In this document: in pieces, positions 51,437 to 61,132 of the stretch
Layout of the letters: every line of letters starts with the position of its first letter
How positions within the stretch are numbered: the stretch's first letter is position 1
Source: Candidatus Obscuribacter sp.
GTDB taxonomy: Bacteria; Cyanobacteriota; Vampirovibrionia; Obscuribacterales; Obscuribacteraceae
Direction of reading: 5' to 3'
DNA: 64,000 bases
Assembly: GCA_016718315.1 (NCBI GenBank)
Contig: JADKDV010000004.1
Span: forward strand, 558,001 to 622,000
Program-made: the position numbers and the translations under genes
The notes under the pieces: model-generated
Seen by the model: the letters and a program-made list of their open reading frames with translations, nothing else
Databases searched by the model: none
Told to the model about the DNA's origin: nothing

Positions 51437-54400
51437 TTACTGGTCAAAGAGTTGAAGTCGGCCATTGCCCAGGCGGCTCAGTACTGGCCCTTTTGGTAGT
51501 TTTTCGACGCCGCCGGCATGCGATTTTTGCCAGGCGCCGTCGATAAGCTCAAACTTGTGGGATGAACTCTCAAGTTTTGTCAATTGGCCTTTGTCGTTAT
51601 AACCAAAAGTATAGTGTGTTTGACCATCGGAGACTGAGCTTAGCTTGCCATTGAAGAAGAACGCAGAACTTCTCTCTGGTCCCTGGTAAATTGTTCTCTC
51701 TCCAACTTTGGCCAGTTCCTTAAGTCCTAATGACTGCAAGCCATCTGCTGTTGCTTCGCTTAGAGGTACAGTGGGGAGATTGAGGACTTTGTCGCGTATC
51801 AATGCCGTAGTCTCGGGGAAATGTTTGGTGAATCTGTTTTCGCCTATGAGCAGGTCACTGTGGATATCAGCAAAGACTTCGCTACGAGCGTCAGAATGGC
51901 GCCCTCCCGCTTGACGAATGCCGCTGGCGTCATGCCTGGCAGGGTTGTCCCGGTGAGTACCGATGCCATCTAGACCGAGTTGTTTGAGATGGTAGCCATT
52001 GTTTGCCAGGTTGTAGTCTACAGTTTTGGCGATGACTTCGCGCTCTGTCGGACTGGCAGCATCGAGAGCCTTAGACAGTTGTTGCATATCGGCATAAACA
52101 GCCTTTTGAAACTCTGGTAAATCTGAAATCTGGCGACCAATCAGTGGTCTTCCAGCTTCTGCTGATCTGGCAAACTCAGGTTTTTTCAAAATATCGCCGA
52201 CTGTAAGGCTATCGACCGGATGGCCCAGTTCGTGCGCCACAGCGCGTTGAACAGTGTTGCCGGGCCAATTTTCTTTGCCTGCAAGAGAGTTTTCTACGAT
52301 CACTATTGCCTTTTTGTCTGGAGCAAAAAACGCTACTGAATCAGACTGGGTTTTGCCTGGTTGTCCTCTAATTGGTGTATCTAAAAAGGCTCTGTCTGTA
52401 GTGAAGTCATGGATGTTGCCCACTACTTGTACCGAGATGCCCTGTTCCTTTAGTTTTTGTTGTATTTCGGCAGGCAGAGCTTGCACCGATGATCCTACTT
52501 TGTCGGCAAAGGCTGGCGAAGCCCCCTCTAGCTTGAGTGGTAGACCTGGCTTGAGGGATGCTCCTTCGGCAATTGCTTCTCCGGTTTTGGCCAGCTCTTG
52601 TGCTGTTTTGTTTTCTACTGGTGTTTCTACTCTAGATGTGTGGGCTGGCACTTCTGTACTGGTTGGTTTGCTCGCCAATTCTGGGCGAGTCGCAGCCACT
52701 TCTTCGCTGATTGGCTTTGCCTTAAGCTGAGTAGCAGTAGTGGTTTCGGTTTCGATGTGTTTGGCTGAGGCACCAGGGGTAGTGCGGACTTCTAGCTTGG
52801 ATGCGATTTGCTCTCCTGCTTTTTGGGTGGCTCGTCCAGCATAAGCGGCGGCACCACCCTGGATAAAGTCACTGACAAACTTGTCCGGCTTAAATTCACC
52901 TCGAGCAAGTGATGTCCCGGCTGCTTCGGTGATACCGCCAGCTGCTATCCTTGTGGCCAGTCTAGCGACAGTAGTGGGTGCGCCTGTAGCTAGTGTGGCA
53001 GCTGTGATAGCACCATCGAGCAGTATTTGAGTCTGTCGTTCTTTGGAGTCTTTGTTTTGTTGTAGTGATTTGCCAAAAAATTCGTCCAGTTGTCTTTGTT
53101 GTTCTGGGGGCAGTGCTTTGCGAGCATGCTCGTAAGATTTTTGTGCTTCCTGGTGTAGCTGGGTGGCTCTATCTAAAGTCAGGGCAGTGCCATCGAGGGT
53201 CAGACCACCGCGGTTTTTTAGATACTGCTGGTAGTTTTCGTAGAGTGTTTGGCGCCCATCTCCCTTTTCATTGAGAGCCGCTTTTAAGGCAGGACTTTCG
53301 GCATCATTGGCTCTCCCCAGGACTTTGTCTTTAAGTTCACCCGGATATTTCCAGGACCAGTCAGACTTTGCCTTAGCCAGTTGCTCGGGTGAGGCCTTGT
53401 CTAGTGATTCGCTCAGTCCTTTTGCGTCCTTACCCTCGATGCTGTATGAGCGGGCCAGGTCCTCCAGTCTTACTTCGCCTTGTTTGGCAACGTTGCTTGC
53501 CAGTGCCTGACGGTCGGGACTTGTGGCTAGCTTGTCGACAAACTCCTTTTGTTCAGTTGCTGGCGCTTTTGCTAGATTTTGGTAAATGTCATTGATCGGC
53601 AAATTGAGTCTGTATTGTTGTTCCAGTGACAGTTTGCCACCACTTTCTGCCAGCTGGCGACGTATGCCTCGTGCTTCACTAAGTTGATCTGTAGGGTTTC
53701 CCGTTAAAGGCTCATTTAGAAGTAAGGGTTTTTCACTTTGGCGCCTCGAAGAAAGTCCATTAAAAAGCGCTGTGTCAAGCGTGCGACTGGCCTGTCTTTC
53801 TTCTTCTGTTTGCTTAGCATCAGGACGTCCTAAACGTTTTGCCAGTTCTGGATCAGCCAGTAATTCTTGTACATCCTTGACACTCAGTGGTTGACCCGCC
53901 AGACGACTGTGCTCTATTTTGTCCAGTCCATCAAGTTTGGGTGGTTGACCCGTAGTTTCGACTTGCTTGAGTAGGCGCTCTGATAACGGTAAGGATTCGG
54001 CTGGTCCCTTTGCCAGTTGTGCTTTGACTTGCTCGCGCACGGCCGGGTCGTCGCGGTACTGTCTGGCTTGTTCTGGTGTGATTTCGGTAAGCGCTTTTAG
54101 TGATTCACTCAACTGTTGTTTGTGGCTGCCTGATTGAGCATCCTTAAGTGATACATCGAGCGGGCGTCCTACTTTCTCGGCTTCGCTATAACTCTCCTTG
54201 GCGCTTTTTTCGCCCACCAGTGATTTTATTCGAGTCGCTTCTTCAGGGCTTTGAGCAAACTTATCCACGGCTTGTTCAAATTGACGTTTAAATGCCTGTC
54301 CTTCTGTGCGCTCGGCCTCAGTGGTGCCGTGCTCGGCGTTGCGCAGAGTGCGCCAATCCTGTTCACTGAGCTTGCCTGCTGCCTTGAGAGCGTCGCTGCT

Positions 54401-55522
54401 TGAATGACTTGAGCCCCAAAGCGTGCCGTCCCTTTCGGTTCGTCCCAATTGCCCAACAACAGTCTCTCGACCATTTAACAGCGTATCTTGCCAGCGCAGA
54501 GAGTCGCCCCGATTGCCTGCCTGATCAAATTTACCCTGTAGTTGGTCGTAAAACTTGAGTGAACGCTCTTGTTCTGGGCTGAGCGGTTCTTTCGATTCGG
54601 GGTTTGCTTGTCGTTGTTGTGCCAGTTCATAGCCCCGGGTGAATTCTCTTCTTTCATCAGGACTGGCGGTTTTTACTGCCAGATCTGTATTTTCTTTGTT
54701 GCCAAAAAAGTATCCGGTGTTGGCTTCTGTAACAGTGCTAAGTTTGACTCGACCATCTTGCAGATAGTCACGGAGAATGGGATCTACTCTATTGGTTGGA
54801 TCTGCCAGGTGTGCTTCGGTCAAAGATGACGATGGAATTCTTTGTTGGAAATTGCGTAAAAGACCGGCATTAAAAGCCCGGTCTCCTTTGAGACCTTCTC
54901 TAGTTGCTCTGGCTTCTGGTGAATTGCCCGCTACTGATTCAATAAGCAAGTCTCTGTCACCGCTTTTGGCTCCCAGGCGCGCAAGATCAGTGCGTTCTTC
55001 TACCGTTGGTGGGCGGTTTTCTTTGGCAGCTGTGCGGTATGTGTCGATTGCTTTTAAGGTGTTTTCGGAGACACCGGCGCTACGAAATGCTTCTTCTACT
55101 GAGCCAGCGCCAGTCTTTTTTGTAAAGTCAGCTTGTGCTTTTTCTATTTGCTCACTGTTAAGAGTGCGATAAAGCAAGCGCAGCTGTCCATCACGCTTTT
55201 GGGGGTCACGCTCAGCCAGCGAAGATTGCAAGAATGAGGCGTCGTCGGTTTCTTTGGGGCGGCTAGTAGCGCTTTTGCCATCATAGACTTCAAATGCTGG
55301 CAGGTGCTTGCCGGCGGACTCTGGGCTGCTAGTCGGGACTTCGGGTTTAGCTAAGGTATCGGTCAGACCGGATTTCTGCTGGTCTTTGGTTGTGGCGTCA
55401 CCGGCGTCTTGTACTTTAGGTGCTGGCGTGTTTCCCTCCAGGCTCAAGGATTCTCTTGCCTGGGTAGCCTGCGGTTGCACCTGCGGCTCATCTTTGACTG
55501 TAGATTCAGGGCGATCTGCCAT
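51437..55522 (-). CDS. Giant protein with C-terminal HELGH metallopeptidase-like domain
   Basis: The 1361-residue product has no signal peptide. Residues 1-110 are disordered. About 110-830 is a long helical region rich in Gln/Glu/Lys with repeated LARxG-type helices. A small hydrophobic Ala/Gly segment (about 850-915, ITAATLATGAPTTVARLATR) resembles the pre-toxin linker of secreted effectors. The C-terminal part has VAHELGHPVD with His1097, Glu1098 and His1101 and a later SEVFADIHSDLLIG with Glu1215, like the anthrax-lethal-factor-type HExxH...E layout. A YD-like HYTFGYNDKGQLTKLESS closes the chain. Function is inferred only. Confidence 0.7.
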   Translation of the reverse strand: MADRPESTVKDEPQVQPQATQARESLSLEGNTPAPKVQDAGDATTKDQQKSGLTDTLAKPEVPTSSPESAGKHLPAFEVYDGKSATSRPKETDDASFLQSSLAERDPQKRDGQLRLLYRTLNSEQIEKAQADFTKKTGAGSVEEAFRSAGVSENTLKAIDTYRTAAKENRPPTVEERTDLARLGAKSGDRDLLIESVAGNSPEARATREGLKGDRAFNAGLLRNFQQRIPSSSLTEAHLADPTNRVDPILRDYLQDGRVKLSTVTEANTGYFFGNKENTDLAVKTASPDERREFTRGYELAQQRQANPESKEPLSPEQERSLKFYDQLQGKFDQAGNRGDSLRWQDTLLNGRETVVGQLGRTERDGTLWGSSHSSSDALKAAGKLSEQDWRTLRNAEHGTTEAERTEGQAFKRQFEQAVDKFAQSPEEATRIKSLVGEKSAKESYSEAEKVGRPLDVSLKDAQSGSHKQQLSESLKALTEITPEQARQYRDDPAVREQVKAQLAKGPAESLPLSERLLKQVETTGQPPKLDGLDKIEHSRLAGQPLSVKDVQELLADPELAKRLGRPDAKQTEEERQASRTLDTALFNGLSSRRQSEKPLLLNEPLTGNPTDQLSEARGIRRQLAESGGKLSLEQQYRLNLPINDIYQNLAKAPATEQKEFVDKLATSPDRQALASNVAKQGEVRLEDLARSYSIEGKDAKGLSESLDKASPEQLAKAKSDWSWKYPGELKDKVLGRANDAESPALKAALNEKGDGRQTLYENYQQYLKNRGGLTLDGTALTLDRATQLHQEAQKSYEHARKALPPEQQRQLDEFFGKSLQQNKDSKERQTQILLDGAITAATLATGAPTTVARLATRIAAGGITEAAGTSLARGEFKPDKFVSDFIQGGAAAYAGRATQKAGEQIASKLEVRTTPGASAKHIETETTTATQLKAKPISEEVAATRPELASKPTSTEVPAHTSRVETPVENKTAQELAKTGEAIAEGASLKPGLPLKLEGASPAFADKVGSSVQALPAEIQQKLKEQGISVQVVGNIHDFTTDRAFLDTPIRGQPGKTQSDSVAFFAPDKKAIVIVENSLAGKENWPGNTVQRAVAHELGHPVDSLTVGDILKKPEFARSAEAGRPLIGRQISDLPEFQKAVYADMQQLSKALDAASPTEREVIAKTVDYNLANNGYHLKQLGLDGIGTHRDNPARHDASGIRQAGGRHSDARSEVFADIHSDLLIGENRFTKHFPETTALIRDKVLNLPTVPLSEATADGLQSLGLKELAKVGERTIYQGPERSSAFFFNGKLSSVSDGQTHYTFGYNDKGQLTKLESSSHKFELIDGAWQKSHAGGVEKLPKGPVLSRLGNGRLQLFDQ

Positions 55523-55616
55523 AGTAAAAAAAGAAAATTAGTAACTGCAGGATATTATTCCCTCAGCTACGTGAAAGTTACTGGATAGTCCCGAGCCGGG
55601 CTTTGTTTAAGCCTGT

Positions 55617-56995
55617 CTACAATTTCATGGCAAGCATCTGCTTTGCCATAAACAGTTCTTCGTTGGCGGCAATCACCCAAATTTGTACAGTGCTCTCGTT
55701 TGTGTGGATAGCGCGGTCCTGGGCTCTATCGCTTGCTTTTTGAGTGTTGAGGCTGTCGTCGATTTTGACCCCCATGTAGTCGAGGTCCCGGCACAGTGCG
55801 GCTCTTACAGTTGCGCTGTGCTCGCCAATACCGCCAGTAAAGACAATGGCATCGAGACCGCCCATTGAGGCAATCATCGCTCCTGCCTGGGTTTTTAACT
55901 TGTGCTGGTAGATGTCTAGAGCTCTGGCTCCGTTTGATATGCTAGCTTCATTGACTTTGCCTGCTTCGCTTGCCTGGCTATTGCCTTTAGCCGCCAGCTC
56001 CTCCACCTTTTGCATATCCGACTCACCTGCCAGTCCTTTTAGACCGCAGCTAGAGTTGAGGTATTTTTCGGCGTCCTCTATGGATAGATTTTGTTTGCGC
56101 ATCAAATAGAGTACGGCTCCCGGGTCGATAGCGCCGACACGAGTGCCCATGACTAGCCCATCTAGTGGCGTAAAGCCCATAGTGTTGTTGACACTTTTGC
56201 CATCAACAATAGCTGTCAGTGATGCCCCCGCGCCCAGGTGGCAGACAAGTACTTTTGTGTTTTCGGCGTACTCGCGGCTGTTGCGCGGAGCGCGCCTTGT
56301 ACTGCAAGCTTCTTGATTTGATGGGTCTTTTGATTGCGCCCGGTTAGCGCTAGTAAGCTCACACAAGCGCTCCACAATATACTGACAGTTTATGCCATGG
56401 AAGCCATAGCGTTCGATTTGTAGCTCTTTGCTGACTGTCCTGGGGAGTGCATAGAGGGCGGCTGCCTGCGGTATTGTGCGGTGAAATGCCGTATCAAAGC
56501 AGGCCGCTTGTGGTACCGCTGGCAGTGCTACCTGCATGGCTTCGATCGCTTGCATGCTGACTGGATTATGTAGTGGGCAAACTCACTCAAAGCTTTAATT
56601 TGAGTGATTACTTCACTTGTGAGCATGCGGGGCTCGGTGTAAGCGCCGCCATGCACGATGCGGTGCACGATTAAATCGAGATCCCTATTTTTGTCCAGCA
56701 AGGTCTCTATTGCTTTGACGGTTACATCCTGTCTTTCGCCAGTCAGTGCAGACTCGGATGTTTGCACTCTGGCGTCCGCACCAGCTCCCCCGTGCTCTCC
56801 ATCTCCCCCGTCTGCCCCGTCTATTCCATAGCGACTTATCGCTAACGAGTGGTTGCCTGTGCTTTTGATTTTGAGATGTAGTGTTGCTAGTTTTTTTAGC
56901 TCGCTACTGGCACTGTCGGCTCCAGCGCTTTTGCCACCCTCATAGAGGGCGGCTTTAACACTACTGGAGCCGCAGTTTAAGACCAGTATCTGCAT
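55617..56995 (-). pseudogene. ackA: Acetate kinase, single-base frameshift
   Basis: The start MQILVLNCGSSSVKAALYE at 56995 lies 1 base after the phosphoketolase stop. The N-terminal frame ends shortly after IKALSEFAHYIIQSACKR; the remainder continues in another frame with MQAIEAM, FDTAFHRTIP, RYGFHGINCQY, HLGAGASLTAIVDGKS and FTGGIGEHSATVR. Adding one C to CCC (GGG at 56575-56577 on plus) gives EFAPLHNPVSMQAIEAM, the exact family sequence. So either a recent frameshift or a homopolymer error. The enzyme makes ATP from acetyl phosphate. It pairs with phosphoketolase in one operon. Confidence 0.9.
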
Positions 56996-56996
56996 A

Positions 56997-59408
56997 TTAC
57001 AGCTGCCACTGCCAGTTGGCGACCTCAGGCATGTCCTCACCATAGTGATGGATATACTCTTTGTGATCGACCAGTTTGTCTTGCATCAGCTGTTTGACGT
57101 GAGCTGCTTTGTCGGCTAGATGCGGCACTCTATCGATAACATCCATAACAAGATGGAAGCGATCGAGGTCATTCATCACAACCATGTCAAATGGTGTGGT
57201 TGTGGTGCCTTCTTCTTTGTAGCCGCGCACATGGAGATTGTTGTGGTTTGTGCGGCGATAAGTCAGTCGGTGAATCAGCCATGGATAGCCGTGATAGGCA
57301 AAAATAACTGGCTTGTTGCTGGTGAATAGCGAATCGAAATCTTTATCGTTGAGTCCATGGGGATGCTCGCCAGCTGGCTGTAAAGTCATCAAATTCACTA
57401 CGTTGACTACGCGGATTTTTAGCTCTGGTATATGTTGGCGCAAAATGCTTACAGCCGCCAGTGTCTCCAGTGTTGGCACATCGCCAGCACAGGCCATGAC
57501 CACATCGGGCTCACCACCCTGGTCATTGCTGGCAAAGCCCCAGATACCAGCTCCTTCGGAGACGTGGCGGATTGCTGCTTCCATAGAGAGGTATTGCAGC
57601 GCTGGCTGCTTGCCTGCTACTACGACGTTGATGCAGTTGCGACTGCGCATGCAGTTATCGCCGACCACCAGTAGTGTGTTGGCATCTGGCGGCAAAAATA
57701 CACGGATAATACTGGCGCCTTTATTGACTACGTGGTCGATAAAGCCCGGGTCCTGGTGGCTAAAACCATTGTGGTCCTGGCGCCAGACATGGGAAGTAAG
57801 CAGATAGTTGAGCGATGCAATGGGTCTGCGCCAGGCGATGTCTTCGCAGGTTTTAAGCCATTTGGCATGCTGGTTAAACATTGAGTCAATGATATGGATA
57901 AACGCTTCGTAGCAGCTAAACAAACCATGACGTCCGGTGAGCAAATAGCCTTCTAAAAAGCCCTGGCAGAGATGCTCGCTCAATACCTCTACGACCCGTC
58001 CGTCTCTAGCTAGGTGATCATCAGTTGGCAATATCTTGTCCATAAAGACACGATTCGTCACTTCAAAGACTTCATCAAGACGGTTACTGGCAGTCTCATC
58101 TGGACCAAAGACACGGAAGTTTTTGGCTTTATTGTTGAGGGCAAAAACATCTTTGAGATAACGGCCAAGGATACGAGTGGCTTCGCCCGTGGTGGCGCCT
58201 GGTTTATCAAATGTGAGAGCGTAGTCTCTAAAATTTGGCAAGATCAGATCTTTGAGCAATATACCGCCATTGGCATGGGGATTGGCTCCCATGCGACGCT
58301 CACCTCTGGGGGCAAGGGCGGCCAGTTCTTCGATGAGCTTGCCATCCTGGTCAAATAGTTCTTCGGCATGGTAGCTCTTGAGCCATTCTTCCAGCTGCAG
58401 GCGGTGTTTTTCGTTTTTGCGGGTGTTAGCCAGAGGCACCTGGTGTGAGCGGAAGTTGTCTTCAGTAGGCAAGCCATCCACTTCTTTAGGACCGGTCCAG
58501 CCTTTAGGCGAGCGCAATACAATCATTGGCCAGGTGGGGCGCTCTACTGTACTTGCGTCTTTTTGTTGGCGCGCTTTTGTCTGTATCGCTTTGATCTCGG
58601 CAATGACTTGCTCAAGAGTCTGTGCCATCTTCTGGTGCATGGCCTCAGGCTCGTGACCCTCGACAAAGTAAGGCTTGTAGCCATAGCCTTCCATTAAGCT
58701 AACCAGCTCACTCTCTGGTACACGAGCCAGGATAGCGGGATTGGCAATTTTGTAGCCGTTGAGGTGCAGTATCGGTAGCACTGCTCCATCTCTAGCTGGA
58801 TTAAGGAATTTATTAGAGTGCCAGCTAGCTGCAAGCGGTCCAGTCTCAGCCTCGCCGTCGCCTACAACACAAAGAGCCAGCAAGTCTGGATTATCAAAAA
58901 CGGCGCCATAGGCGTGCAACAGGCAGTATCCTAGCTCACCACCCTCGTGGATGGATCCTGGTGTCTCAGGGGCGACGTGTGACGGGATGCCGCCTGGGAA
59001 GCTGAATTGCTTAAAGAGTTTGCGCATGCCATTGGTGTCTTGTGAAATGGCTGGATAAAACTCGGAATAGGTACCCTCTAGGTAGGTGTTAGCGACTAGT
59101 GCTGGTCCGCCGTGACCTGGTCCTGTAATAAAAATGGTGTTGAGGTCGTATTTGTTGATCACACGATTGGCGTGAGCATAAATAAAGTTGAGACCGGGTG
59201 TTGTGCCCCAGTGACCTAAAAGCCTCGGTTTGACGTGCTCCGCCTCTAGAGGGACCTTGAGTAAGGGATTGTCAAGGAGATAAATCTGTCCCACTGATAG
59301 ATAGTTGGCCGCTCGCCAGTAAGCATTGATTTTGTTCAGTTGGTCACTGCTAAGCGGCGCATCAGCTTGAGTGTTTGTTTTGTGGTCGGGTGCTTGTATC
59401 TTGCTCAT
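56997..59408 (-). CDS. xfp: Xylulose-5-phosphate/fructose-6-phosphate phosphoketolase
   Basis: The 803-residue product is near the family length. It has GHWGTTPGLNFIYAH, FITGPGHGGPA, HEGGELGY, and the thiamine-diphosphate region VVGDGEAETGPLAASWHSNK with HLNGYKIANP. It cleaves xylulose-5-P (or fructose-6-P) with Pi to acetyl phosphate and glyceraldehyde-3-P (or erythrose-4-P). The ackA start follows after one base, so acetyl phosphate is turned into acetate with ATP gain (bifid-shunt-like step). RBS AGGTATGAG lies before the ATG at 59408. Confidence 0.97.
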   Translation of the reverse strand: MSKIQAPDHKTNTQADAPLSSDQLNKINAYWRAANYLSVGQIYLLDNPLLKVPLEAEHVKPRLLGHWGTTPGLNFIYAHANRVINKYDLNTIFITGPGHGGPALVANTYLEGTYSEFYPAISQDTNGMRKLFKQFSFPGGIPSHVAPETPGSIHEGGELGYCLLHAYGAVFDNPDLLALCVVGDGEAETGPLAASWHSNKFLNPARDGAVLPILHLNGYKIANPAILARVPESELVSLMEGYGYKPYFVEGHEPEAMHQKMAQTLEQVIAEIKAIQTKARQQKDASTVERPTWPMIVLRSPKGWTGPKEVDGLPTEDNFRSHQVPLANTRKNEKHRLQLEEWLKSYHAEELFDQDGKLIEELAALAPRGERRMGANPHANGGILLKDLILPNFRDYALTFDKPGATTGEATRILGRYLKDVFALNNKAKNFRVFGPDETASNRLDEVFEVTNRVFMDKILPTDDHLARDGRVVEVLSEHLCQGFLEGYLLTGRHGLFSCYEAFIHIIDSMFNQHAKWLKTCEDIAWRRPIASLNYLLTSHVWRQDHNGFSHQDPGFIDHVVNKGASIIRVFLPPDANTLLVVGDNCMRSRNCINVVVAGKQPALQYLSMEAAIRHVSEGAGIWGFASNDQGGEPDVVMACAGDVPTLETLAAVSILRQHIPELKIRVVNVVNLMTLQPAGEHPHGLNDKDFDSLFTSNKPVIFAYHGYPWLIHRLTYRRTNHNNLHVRGYKEEGTTTTPFDMVVMNDLDRFHLVMDVIDRVPHLADKAAHVKQLMQDKLVDHKEYIHHYGEDMPEVANWQWQL

Positions 59409-59854
59409 CTCATACCTATTAAAATCACGCTGGCGGGCCTATTTTACGCCCTTTGCATGATTAAGTCGGCAGACTTGCTTGAGATGCTAAGGTTTCCAAA
59501 GATGAGTAAAGACAAGCAAAAATTAAGTATGGCAATAATGTCATAGCTTTTGACGTGCCACTATTTATGGTGGCGTCATCTCAACTCTTGTGGAGTTTTA
59601 CTTGTTGCGTCCAATTTTTGCACTTTAAGGGCTTGCTGCTGATTGTTCAAATTGGCTGATTGTGCGATTTTGCTCATTTTGAGGTCAGCTAAATGTGCTC
59701 GGGTTAATAACCACTTATATTGTGTGCCCTTTAGTAAGGATTGCCAGTAATACTGGCTTTTAGTCTTCTAAGTTATGTCACTTAAACTCGGCAATTGCTC
59801 CGTAATTATGTTAAATGCACTAGAATTGTGACGGTGACCTATGATGATTGACCT
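59409..59854. other. Intergenic region between xfp and the RND operon
   Basis: About 446 bases between divergent operons, without a credible gene. It holds a bulged hairpin GACGTGCCAC...GTGGCGTC (59552-59577), a terminator-like hairpin at 59743-59761, and a direct repeat GACCTATGA (59835-59843 and 59849-59857) that overlaps the RND adaptor start. Confidence 0.6.
59743..59761 (+). terminator. Small terminator-like hairpin in the xfp/RND gap
   Basis: GCCAGT-AAT-ACTGGC (59743-59757) followed by TTTT (59758-59761). It is about 95 bases before the RND adaptor start, with no upstream plus-strand gene. It might end a small RNA or attenuate the RND operon. Confidence 0.45.
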
Positions 59855-61129
59855 ATGAAGTATCAAACTTTTATCGATCTGGCTAAGCACAGCACACTTG
59901 TCGTGCTTATGGCGTGTGCCACAATCTCCCTATCTGGTTGTGACAAGCCCGAGTCTCATGGCGCTGAAATGCCCCCTGCTATGCCCGTTGTCGTCGCTCC
60001 TCTGACCAGTGCCATGGTCAAAGATGCCGAGACTTTTGTGGGTACACTCAAGGCACGTAAGACTGTGGTGATAAGGCCACGCGTCGAAGGTTATATCACC
60101 GCTATCAATGTTGTCTCTGGCGAGAGTGTTGGCAAAGGCGCAGCACTTGTAGAGATAGACACAGCTAAGCAAAAAGAAGCCCTGGCAAGCAGGTTGGCTA
60201 CTCGTGAGTCGATGGTGGACGAAAAACTATCAGCTGACGAAAACTTGCATGCCCTTTTGGCTAATCGACAAGCTAAAGTCGCCACACTCAACTATCAACA
60301 GAGTCAATACCAGCGCTATAAAGGACTTAAGGCCGAGGGTGCTGTCTCGCAAGAAAGCGTGGACCAGTATTTTACTCAGCTCAAGTCAGCCGAAGCTGAG
60401 CTGGCTGCAATCGATGCTCAAATACGCGGTCAGGAGTCGATGATCAATCGCTCCGCCAAAATGCTTAAAGAGAGTAACTCTCAAGCCAATCAAGAGCGTG
60501 TACAGCTGGCCTATCACACAGTGGGAGCGCCGTTTGCTGGAGTGATTGGTGATGTGCCTGTAAGAGTGGGCCAGTATGTCGAGACAAGCACAGAGCTGAC
60601 TACTCTTGATCAAAGCCGCCCTCTAGAGGTTTATGTAAACGTCCCTGCTGAGCTAAGTACAAAACTCAAGCTTGGTTTGCCCATTGAGCTACTTGATGGC
60701 CATGACAAAAAGATTGGCGAGTGTCCAATTACCTTTGTCTCGCCCGAAGTCGGCGGCGAAAGCCAGACTGTCCTGGTCAAAGGTCTGTATGACAATATGG
60801 ATAGTAAGCTGCGCTCCAATCAGCAAGTAACTTGTCGTGTCGTCTGGCAAAAGCGTCAGCGCATGCTCGTGCCCACCAACAGTGTCGTCCACATCAGTGG
60901 GCAGGACTTTGTTTTTGTCACTAGACCCAGCGGTGGTGGCTTTATTGCTAAGCAGCTGCCTGTCACGCTCGGCGATATCCATCAAAATGGCTATGTCGTA
61001 CTTGATGGTATGAAGTCTGATGAAAAAGTCGTTGTCTCTGATGTGCAAAGACTTTATGAGGGGCTAGCCATAGCGCCCACAGACAAAGTCGCAACCAATT
61101 CGGCTAAAGCCACACAAGGAAACCCCTAG
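59855..61129 (+). CDS. RND efflux membrane fusion protein (AcrA/MexA-like lipoprotein)
   Basis: The 424-residue product has a lipobox SLSGC with Cys29, so it is lipid-anchored. It follows the MFP order: a VAPLTSAMVKDAETFVGTLK barrel start, IRPRVEGYITAINVVSGESV lipoyl half, a coiled-coil hairpin (about 120-205), then AGVIGDVPVRVGQYVE and the membrane-proximal domain. It links the inner-membrane pump to an outer-membrane channel. The start is next to a direct repeat; no strong RBS is visible. The pump gene starts 3 bases after its stop. Confidence 0.93.
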   Translation: MKYQTFIDLAKHSTLVVLMACATISLSGCDKPESHGAEMPPAMPVVVAPLTSAMVKDAETFVGTLKARKTVVIRPRVEGYITAINVVSGESVGKGAALVEIDTAKQKEALASRLATRESMVDEKLSADENLHALLANRQAKVATLNYQQSQYQRYKGLKAEGAVSQESVDQYFTQLKSAEAELAAIDAQIRGQESMINRSAKMLKESNSQANQERVQLAYHTVGAPFAGVIGDVPVRVGQYVETSTELTTLDQSRPLEVYVNVPAELSTKLKLGLPIELLDGHDKKIGECPITFVSPEVGGESQTVLVKGLYDNMDSKLRSNQQVTCRVVWQKRQRMLVPTNSVVHISGQDFVFVTRPSGGGFIAKQLPVTLGDIHQNGYVVLDGMKSDEKVVVSDVQRLYEGLAIAPTDKVATNSAKATQGNP

Positions 61130-61132
61130 TTT

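Noticed and set aside
56560..56600. Programmed frameshift in ackA
   Set aside because: No slippery heptamer or downstream pseudoknot is apparent, and acetate kinases are not known to use frameshifting.
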